A stretch of 64,000 bases of DNA from positions 1 through 64,000 of the forward strand of contig JAFGQI010000153.1 of assembly GCA_016935755.1 (NCBI GenBank), written 5' to 3'. The notes beneath the pieces were generated by a model that ran no database searches, was not told where the DNA came from, and saw only the letters and a program-made list of their open reading frames with translations. Shown in pieces: positions 58,848 to 64,000 of this stretch. The position numbers were made by a program, and so were the translations under genes. The stretch is from Anaerolineales bacterium. GTDB lineage: Bacteria > Chloroflexota > Anaerolineae > Anaerolineales > UBA4823. How positions within the stretch are numbered: position 1 is the stretch's first letter; every line of letters starts with the position of its first letter.

Positions 58848-59261
58848 TTACCAGACCTTGCAGATGATCTCGCCGCCAACACCCAGCTGGCGAGCACGCT
58901 GCCCGGTCATCACACCCTTGGGGGTGGAAAGAATGGCAATGCCGATACCCGAAAGCACCCAGGGTATATCCTGTTTGCCGGTATATACCCGGCGTCCTGG
59001 GCGGCTGATGCGGTCCAGACCTGAAATTACGGGGTGGCGCTCACGGCGATCGCCCACATATTTCAAACGGACACGCAACAGCTTCGATCCAGCTACCTTA
59101 CCATACACAACTTCATAGCCGCTGACGTAACCTTCTTCCTTCAAGATTTTGGCAATTGCCACCTTCATCTTGGAGCTGGGAAAGGCTACCACAGTATGGC
59201 CAGCCATTACCGCATTACGAATGCGAGTTAACATATCACCGATAGGATCTACGGCACTCAT
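58848..59261 (-). CDS. rpsH: Small ribosomal subunit protein uS8
   Basis: uS8 binds the central domain of 16S rRNA; in other bacteria it also represses the spc operon. The 137-residue protein has [91 protein letters not shown]. It lies 19 bases after rpsN. Confidence 0.98.
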   Translation of the reverse strand: MSAVDPIGDMLTRIRNAVMAGHTVVAFPSSKMKVAIAKILKEEGYVSGYEVVYGKVAGSKLLRVRLKYVGDRRERHPVISGLDRISRPGRRVYTGKQDIPWVLSGIGIAILSTPKGVMTGQRARQLGVGGEIICKVW

Positions 59262-59280
59262 TATTTTATCCTCCGCCCGG

Positions 59281-59463
59281 TTACCAGGAAGACTTTACCG
59301 CGCCAGGGATTTTCCCCTGGAGCGCTAATTCGCGAAAACAAATCCGGCACAAACCGAACCGCCGTATGTAACCGCGTGGTCGACCGCAGACCTTGCAGCG
59401 ATTTCGCACCCGTGTGGGATACTTTCGCCGCTCTTCTCTGAGCATCATACATTTACTTGCCAT
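59281..59463 (-). CDS. rpsN: Small ribosomal subunit protein uS14, zinc (type Z) form
   Basis: This 60-residue protein has the zinc form of uS14: [25 protein letters not shown] with Cys-x2-Cys twice, and the end [11 protein letters not shown]. The N-terminus is [17 protein letters not shown]. The short zinc type is normal for Gram-positive and Chloroflexota ribosomes. Confidence 0.97.
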   Translation of the reverse strand: MASKCMMLREERRKYPTRVRNRCKVCGRPRGYIRRFGLCRICFRELALQGKIPGAVKSSW

Positions 59464-59466
59464 CGG

Positions 59467-60015
59467 TTAACCTTCCTTCCTGAACGGCATGCCGAGCATT
59501 AACAGCAGCTGCCTGCCATGGTCATCTGTGCGCGCGGTGGTCACGATCGTAATTTCCATCCCGCGGATTTTGTCTATCTTGTCATATTCAATTTCCGGAA
59601 ACACCAGCTGCTCTCGCAGACCCAGGGTGTAGTTCCCACGCCCATCAAAGGAATCGGGGGAAATACCACGGAAGTCTCGCACGCGCGGCAGGGCGATATT
59701 GATCAAGCGATCCAGGAAGGACCACATGCGTTCGCCGCGCAGGGTAACCCGCACACCGATCGCGCGGCCTTCGCGCAGCTTGAAAGCAGCGATACTTTTG
59801 CGAGCCTTGGTAATCACTGGTTTCTGCCCGGTGATCTGCACCATGTCGCCCACCGCAGCATCTAAGGCTTTGGCATTGTCCAGCGCCTCACCCAGGCCGA
59901 TATTGACCACAACCTTGGTAATACGGGGCACTTCCATGACGTTGCTCAAATTCAGAGCTTTCATCAAGGCAGGTGCCACTTCATTCCGATAACGTTCTCT
60001 AAGCATTTGGCTCAT
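59467..60015 (-). CDS. rplE: Large ribosomal subunit protein uL5
   Basis: uL5 joins 5S rRNA to the central protuberance and touches P-site tRNA. The 182-residue protein has [105 protein letters not shown] and EITIVTTA. It is three bases upstream of rpsN. Confidence 0.98.
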   Translation of the reverse strand: MSQMLRERYRNEVAPALMKALNLSNVMEVPRITKVVVNIGLGEALDNAKALDAAVGDMVQITGQKPVITKARKSIAAFKLREGRAIGVRVTLRGERMWSFLDRLINIALPRVRDFRGISPDSFDGRGNYTLGLREQLVFPEIEYDKIDKIRGMEITIVTTARTDDHGRQLLLMLGMPFRKEG

Positions 60016-60038
60016 AATTCATGCTCCCAATTGGCCGT

Positions 60039-60368
60039 TTAGTCGAACTGCGCCTTGCACTTCTTGCACACCCGTTGAACACCAGACTCTGTGCGAGTTA
60101 AACCAATGCGGGAGGGTTGTTTACAAGACGGACAAACCAGCATCACGCTCGAAATTGGGATAGGCCCCTCAAATTCGATAATGCCCGGCGCAAGGGTTCG
60201 ACCACGTGTCTGAACCTGGCGCTGGTGTTTCTTGCGCAGGTTGACACCCTGCACCACCACCCGGCCTTCCAGGGGCAGGACGCGGATTACCTCGCCCTCT
60301 TTGCCCTTATCTTCCATTCGGCCTTGAATGATCTTTACTTTATCACCTTTGCGAATCTTTACTTTCAC
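60039..60368 (-). CDS. rplX: Large ribosomal subunit protein uL24 with a zinc-ribbon tail
   Basis: uL24 is an assembly starter near the exit tunnel. The 109-residue protein has the KOW motif (VKIRKGDKVKIIQGRMEDKGKEGEV) and GVNLRKKHQR. In the C-terminal part, where the usual form has none, two Cys pairs appear (CPSCKQPSRIG and CKKCKAQFD), so it is a zinc-binding C+ variant known from some lineages. The remaining gene order is standard. Confidence 0.97.
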   Translation of the reverse strand: MKVKIRKGDKVKIIQGRMEDKGKEGEVIRVLPLEGRVVVQGVNLRKKHQRQVQTRGRTLAPGIIEFEGPIPISSVMLVCPSCKQPSRIGLTRTESGVQRVCKKCKAQFD

Positions 60369-60405
60369 GGTTTTCGCTCCTGCGTATCAACGCACCTCAC
60401 CAGCT

Positions 60406-60777
60406 CTAGAGTACCTCAGGAGCCAGCGAAACAATCTTCATAAAGCCCTTCTCGCGCAACTCACGAGCTACTGGACCAAATATGCGGGTTCCCTTCGGGT
60501 TCCTGCCATCGGTATCCAGTATGACAGCCGCGTTATCATCAAAACGGATCGTAGAACCATCCTCGCGCCGCCATTCCTTGGCGCAGCGGACGATGACTGC
60601 TTTGACAATATCGCTTTTCTTGACCGCGCCCTGCGGCGAGGCCAGTTTCACTGTAGCTACCACCACATCGCCCACCCGACCATACCGGCGGGTAGAGCCA
60701 CCCATCACATGGATCACCAGTAGCTCGCGTGCGCCAGTATTATCGGCAACCTTTATCCGCGACTCTTGCTGGATCAT
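60406..60777 (-). CDS. rplN: Large ribosomal subunit protein uL14
   Basis: uL14 lies at the subunit interface. The 123-residue protein starts [28 protein letters not shown], has [48 protein letters not shown] and the signature [30 protein letters not shown]. Its ATG overlaps the rpsQ stop. Confidence 0.98.
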   Translation of the reverse strand: MIQQESRIKVADNTGARELLVIHVMGGSTRRYGRVGDVVVATVKLASPQGAVKKSDIVKAVIVRCAKEWRREDGSTIRFDDNAAVILDTDGRNPKGTRIFGPVARELREKGFMKIVSLAPEVL

Positions 60778-61055
60778 TGCAAATCCTCCACCAGCGGCTC
60801 ACCAGCCGCAATATCATGCCGGAGAATCTCTTCCACTACCCAGCGTTTGTGACGGGAAATCGGCTGGCTCTCCACAATGCGTACCTGGTCGCCAATTTTG
60901 CATCCCAGTTCATCGTGAGCCATGAAACGCGCCCGGCTGTGGACGACCTTCTTGTAAAGCCGATGGCGGTAAGTTCGCGTCACTTCCACCACGACCGTTT
61001 TATCCATTTTGTCACTGGTCACAACACCAGTCATGCGACGACGATTGTTCATCAC
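60774..61055 (-). CDS. rpsQ: Small ribosomal subunit protein uS17
   Basis: uS17 helps early 16S rRNA folding. The 93-residue protein shows [31 protein letters not shown], then [37 protein letters not shown]. It overlaps rpmC at its start and rplN at its end by four bases each. Confidence 0.98.
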   Translation of the reverse strand: MMNNRRRMTGVVTSDKMDKTVVVEVTRTYRHRLYKKVVHSRARFMAHDELGCKIGDQVRIVESQPISRHKRWVVEEILRHDIAAGEPLVEDLQ

Positions 61056-61270
61056 TCACCTTCCGTCCTGATCATCCGCTCGCGTTCGTGCAGAAGCGTC
61101 ATCAATCGCGCGATCTGGCGGCGAACCTGGGGCAGACGGCTCAAGTCCGATAATTCACCAGTCGACTGTTGGAAACGAAGATTCATCATCTCTTCGCGGG
61201 CTTCATTCAAACGCCGCTGGAGTTCTTCTGTCGTCAGGTCACGAAGTTTATTAGTTTTTTCAGACATCAT
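61052..61270 (-). CDS. rpmC: Large ribosomal subunit protein uL29
   Basis: uL29 sits at the tunnel exit and helps dock the signal recognition particle. The 72-residue helical protein has [34 protein letters not shown] and the [12 protein letters not shown] end. It overlaps rplP by four bases. Confidence 0.97.
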   Translation of the reverse strand: MMSEKTNKLRDLTTEELQRRLNEAREEMMNLRFQQSTGELSDLSRLPQVRRQIARLMTLLHERERMIRTEGE

Positions 61271-61695
61271 TCGCCTCCTACCTGCTCATGACGCCCAACA
61301 ATCTTGGTTCGGATTGAAAATTTGTACTGAGCCAGACGCAGAGCCTCACGAGCTACATCCTCAGGCAAACCACCGCCCAACTCAAACATGATCCGGCCCG
61401 GTTTAACCACAGCAACCCAAAATTCAACATTGCCCTTGCCCTTACCCATCCGGGTTTCGGCGGCTTTCTTGGTCACAGGCTTATCGGGGAAGATGCGGAT
61501 CCAAAATTTCCCACGGCGCTTGATGGAATGGACAATCGCTCGCCGTGCAGCTTCAATCTGGCGCGCAGATACCCAGCCAGGTTCCATCGCTTTGAGGCCG
61601 AAATCGCCGAAGGTCAATTCTGCCCCACGATAAGCTTTGCCTCTCATTCGTCCGCGCATCTGCTTGCGCCACTTTAAACGTTTTGGCATCAACAT
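61267..61695 (-). CDS. rplP: Large ribosomal subunit protein uL16
   Basis: uL16 helps shape the A site. The 142-residue protein begins [19 protein letters not shown] after two extra residues, then [59 protein letters not shown] and [16 protein letters not shown] lies five bases before the ATG at 61695; ATG 61689 is possible. Confidence 0.98.
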   Translation of the reverse strand: MLMPKRLKWRKQMRGRMRGKAYRGAELTFGDFGLKAMEPGWVSARQIEAARRAIVHSIKRRGKFWIRIFPDKPVTKKAAETRMGKGKGNVEFWVAVVKPGRIMFELGGGLPEDVAREALRLAQYKFSIRTKIVGRHEQVGGE

Positions 61696-61788
61696 AATTG
61701 CACCTCATTATTATCAGGCGCTTCGTGATCTAGCATCCAGGGTCAGCAGTTTGCCTGATCCGTGGATCGTCCATCACGAACAGCCTAT

Positions 61789-62466
61789 CTACTCACTGAC
61801 GTAAACACCCTCGGTGGATTCGATCTTCTCTTCTACCTCTGGCACAGCTTCACCCTTGTAAACCCACACCTTGACGCCGATGCGACCATAGGTGGTTAAG
61901 GCTTCGGATTGAGAATAGTCGATATCGGCCCGCAAGGTCTGCCGGGGGACGCGCCCTTCGCGCATATTCACCGACCGAGCCATTTCAGCGCCGCTCAAGC
62001 GACCCGAGACTTCCAAACGGATGCCCTGGCCACCAGCGCGCATGGCCTGTTGGATAGCTCGCTTCATCGCCCGCTGATAGCTGATCCGGCGTTCAAGCTG
62101 CTCGGCAATATTACGCGCCACCAGGTAAGCATCCAGGTCTGGCGCCTTGATCTCCTTGATTTCCAGATCGATCTTCTTGCCAACCTCAGCTTCCAGGCTC
62201 TGGCGGATTTTCTTGACGTTTTCACCCTTGCGACCAATCAGGATCCCTGGTTTAGCCGTGTGGACGATGACCTTCACCTTGCCGGGGAAGCGCTCAATCT
62301 CAACCCGCGATACACCTGCTCTGGGCGCCTCAGCACGTACCAGTTCACGCAGCCTGAAGTCCTGGTGCAGGTTCGACACATACTCGATGCCTTCTGCATA
62401 CCAACGACCTTCCCAGGTCTTGTTGATTTTCAGTCGAAAACCGATAGGATGAACTTTACGACCCAT
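61789..62466 (-). CDS. rpsC: Small ribosomal subunit protein uS3
   Basis: uS3 forms part of the mRNA entry channel. The 225-residue protein has GRKVHPIGFRLKINKTWEGRWYAE, the KH domain (VKVIVHTAKPGILIGRKGENVKKIRQSL, about 60-110), and the C-terminal SGRLSGAEMARSVNMREGRVPRQTLRADIDYSQSEALTTYGRIGVKVW. A 93-base gap to rplP follows, with no gene in it. Confidence 0.98.
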   Translation of the reverse strand: MGRKVHPIGFRLKINKTWEGRWYAEGIEYVSNLHQDFRLRELVRAEAPRAGVSRVEIERFPGKVKVIVHTAKPGILIGRKGENVKKIRQSLEAEVGKKIDLEIKEIKAPDLDAYLVARNIAEQLERRISYQRAMKRAIQQAMRAGGQGIRLEVSGRLSGAEMARSVNMREGRVPRQTLRADIDYSQSEALTTYGRIGVKVWVYKGEAVPEVEEKIESTEGVYVSE

Positions 62467-62478
62467 ACATATCTCCTT

Positions 62479-62823
62479 TTATGCTTCCCGCTCGCGCAGA
62501 ATCACGGTTATGTGCGATGTGCGTCGCAGCCAGGGTTTGAAACGACCCCGTGCGCCGAATCGACGCCACTTGCGCGTCGGCGCTTCATCTGCGAAGATGC
62601 GGTAGACAAACAAGTCATCCCGGCTGACGCCGAAATTTTCTTCGCCATTTGCCATCGCCGAAGCCAAAACCTTCGAAACGGGGCCAGAAGCATGATTGGG
62701 GGTGAACTTCAACATGCTGAGCGCCTCGACGACATCTTTGCCGCGCACCATATCAACCACCAGGCGTACCTTCTGGGCAGACACCGGGGTAAAGCGAGCC
62801 TGTGCGAAAATATCTGTCGCCAT
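62479..62823 (-). CDS. rplV: Large ribosomal subunit protein uL22
   Basis: uL22 lines the exit tunnel; its long loop meets uL4 at the macrolide site. The 114-residue protein has ARFTPVSAQKVRLVVDMVRGKDVVEALSMLKFTP, SKVLASAMANGEENF and RRFGARGRFKPWLRRTSHITVILRE. ATG 62823 (seven bases after rpsS) was chosen; the longer frame lies inside rpsS. Confidence 0.98.
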   Translation of the reverse strand: MATDIFAQARFTPVSAQKVRLVVDMVRGKDVVEALSMLKFTPNHASGPVSKVLASAMANGEENFGVSRDDLFVYRIFADEAPTRKWRRFGARGRFKPWLRRTSHITVILREREA

Positions 62824-62830
62824 AATCCGA

Positions 62831-63103
62831 TTACCTCGCTTTCTTCTCAGCCACGTGGCCGCGGAAGGTGCGAGTGGGGGCAAATTCACCCAGTTTATGC
62901 CCGACCATATTCTCGGTGATATAGATAGGCACATGCCTGCGACCATCATGCACCGCGATCGTGTGGCCTACCATCTGGGGGAAGATCGTGCTGGCTCGGC
63001 TCCAGGTGCGGACAACCTTCTTCTCGCCACGTTCATTCATGGCTTCAACTTTTTGTAACAGTTTCGGGGCTATAAACGGCCCTTTTTTCAACGAACGTCC
63101 CAT
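62831..63103 (-). CDS. rpsS: Small ribosomal subunit protein uS19
   Basis: uS19 is in the small-subunit head near uS13. The 90-residue protein begins [19 protein letters not shown] and has [53 protein letters not shown], all typical. It follows rplB by 88 bases. Confidence 0.98.
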   Translation of the reverse strand: MGRSLKKGPFIAPKLLQKVEAMNERGEKKVVRTWSRASTIFPQMVGHTIAVHDGRRHVPIYITENMVGHKLGEFAPTRTFRGHVAEKKAR

Positions 63104-63191
63104 AGTCCTCTCTCCTTACGCACCCTGCTCTGCCATCAGCATCCGTTCACTGTCCAGTGTGCAGATCGGGCTGCGCAATAAGCTCCTTGTT

Positions 63192-64000
63192 TTAGCGGCG
63201 CTTCTTCCCGCGTCGGCGAACAATGAACTGATCCGTTCTCTTGTTGCGACGAGTCTTGTAACCCAGGGTGGGTTTACCCCACGGGCTTTTCGGACCCGGC
63301 ATACCGATTGGCTGGCGGCCTTCGCCGCCGCCGTGCGGGTGATCGCGAGGCGACATCGCCGTGCCACGTACTTCTGGACGCCGGCCCATGTGGCGCTTCC
63401 GCCCAGCTTTGCCGAGCTTGACATTGCTATGATCGATATTGCCGACCTGCCCGATGGTGGCATAGCAAACCTGGCGGATCAGGCGCACTTCGCCAGAGGG
63501 CATGCGCACCTGGGCATAATCACCTTCTTTTGCCAGCAGCTGTGCAGCTCCACCCGCAGCGCGCACCAGCTGACCGCCGCGCCCTTCCTGCAGTTCAACG
63601 TTGTGAACCAGGGTGCCAATCGGGATATTGGAAATTGGCAGGCTGTTGCCCACCCGCACCTCAGCCTTCGAGCCAGAGACCACGGTATCGCCGACTTTCA
63701 AATCCAGGGGGGCGACGATATAGCGTTTCTCGCCATCGGCATAAAACAGCAGCGCCAGTCGGGCGGTGCGGTTCGGATCATACTCAATGGCCGCTACCCG
63801 AGCCGGGATATCTCGCTTCTCCCGCTTAAAATCTACAATGCGGATTTGGCGCCGGTTGCCGCCGCCGCGATGGCGAACGGTGATCCGCCCGTACACATTC
63901 CGTCCACCGCTCTTGCGAAGCGGACGGATCAGCGCACGTTCCGGCCGGGTCTTGGTAATTTCTTCAAAGGTATAGCCCGTCATGCCCCTTTGACCAGGAG
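63192..64000 (-). CDS. rplB: Large ribosomal subunit protein uL2 (5' end beyond window)
   Basis: uL2 is needed for subunit joining and peptidyl transferase assembly. The visible part ends [23 protein letters not shown] and has [41 protein letters not shown] and [16 protein letters not shown] with the conserved His. An ATG at 63983 opens a long frame, but the preceding in-frame codons read Pro-Gly-Gln-Arg-Gly, which continues the family's normal N-terminus, so the true start lies past the window edge. Confidence 0.97.
   Translation of the reverse strand, partial: PGQRGMTGYTFEEITKTRPERALIRPLRKSGGRNVYGRITVRHRGGGNRRQIRIVDFKREKRDIPARVAAIEYDPNRTARLALLFYADGEKRYIVAPLDLKVGDTVVSGSKAEVRVGNSLPISNIPIGTLVHNVELQEGRGGQLVRAAGGAAQLLAKEGDYAQVRMPSGEVRLIRQVCYATIGQVGNIDHSNVKLGKAGRKRHMGRRPEVRGTAMSPRDHPHGGGEGRQPIGMPGPKSPWGKPTLGYKTRRNKRTDQFIVRRRGKKRR

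Noticed and set aside
63192-63983. Complete rplB starting at ATG 63983
   Set aside because: In-frame codons upstream continue the conserved uL2 N-terminus (Pro-Gly-Gln-Arg-Gly), so the gene is cut by the window edge.

Overview
The window looks like a piece of a Chloroflexota chromosome, most likely from the class Anaerolineae. This is an inference from gene content: a recA-recX-rny block, a B12-dependent ribonucleotide reductase with nrdR, a Gram-positive-like dcw cluster with mraZ, Thr/Pro-rich 'TPTPT/ATP' linkers on surface proteins, paired SPFH proteins, and zinc-binding (C+) ribosomal proteins. No phage, insertion sequence, CRISPR array, tRNA or rRNA was seen. The DNA is moderately GC-rich and even in composition, so most of the window is core genome with one accessory-looking block.

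Layout. (1) 1-4843, plus strand: end of an unknown gene, a membrane-anchored Ig-like protein, pth and mfd. (2) 4840-12619, plus strand: a tightly coupled operon of a PglC-like phosphoglycosyl transferase fused to an ASCH domain, E1-alpha and E1-beta of a 2-oxoacid dehydrogenase, a zinc-ribbon/NHL membrane protein, a lipoyl domain + E3-binding-like segment + PglD/NeuD-type acyltransferase fusion, a PglE-like aminotransferase and a UbiA-family prenyltransferase. (3) 12699-17911, minus strand: a four-repeat DUF5666-type secreted protein and an nrdR-nrdJ-deoxynucleoside kinase operon. (4) 18140-36256, minus strand: the dcw cluster (mraZ, rsmH, ftsL, ftsI, murF, mraY, murD, ftsW, murG, a CvpA-like gene, murC, a small unknown gene, murB, ddl, ftsQ, ftsA, ftsZ) with a visible promoter and MraZ operator; murE is missing. 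(5) 36343-39854, plus strand: a divergent short recA, recX behind a possible attenuator leader, and rny. (6) 39932-44630, minus strand: two SPFH proteins, a metallo-beta-lactamase-fold hydrolase and two small membrane proteins, with a promoter that predicts a leaderless transcript. (7) 44816-47147, plus strand: tryptophanase and an RNA-type methyltransferase. (8) 47229-64000, minus strand: a tetrapyrrole methylase-MazG fusion, then the S10/spc/alpha ribosomal protein superoperon from rpsI back to a truncated rplB at the window edge, with secY, adk, map, rpoA and truA, but no infA.

The most striking item is block 2. Lipoyl and E3-binding-like domains, normally part of an E2 acyltransferase, sit on a left-handed beta-helix amino-sugar N-acyltransferase, in an operon with both E1 subunits, a sugar aminotransferase and a polyprenyl-phosphate sugar transferase. 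The normal E2 catalytic domain is absent. This suggests that an acyl group made from a 2-oxo acid is carried on lipoate directly to an amino sugar, without acyl-CoA, to build a modified lipid-linked glycan. That mechanism is a hypothesis; the domain order and gene order are read directly from the sequence.
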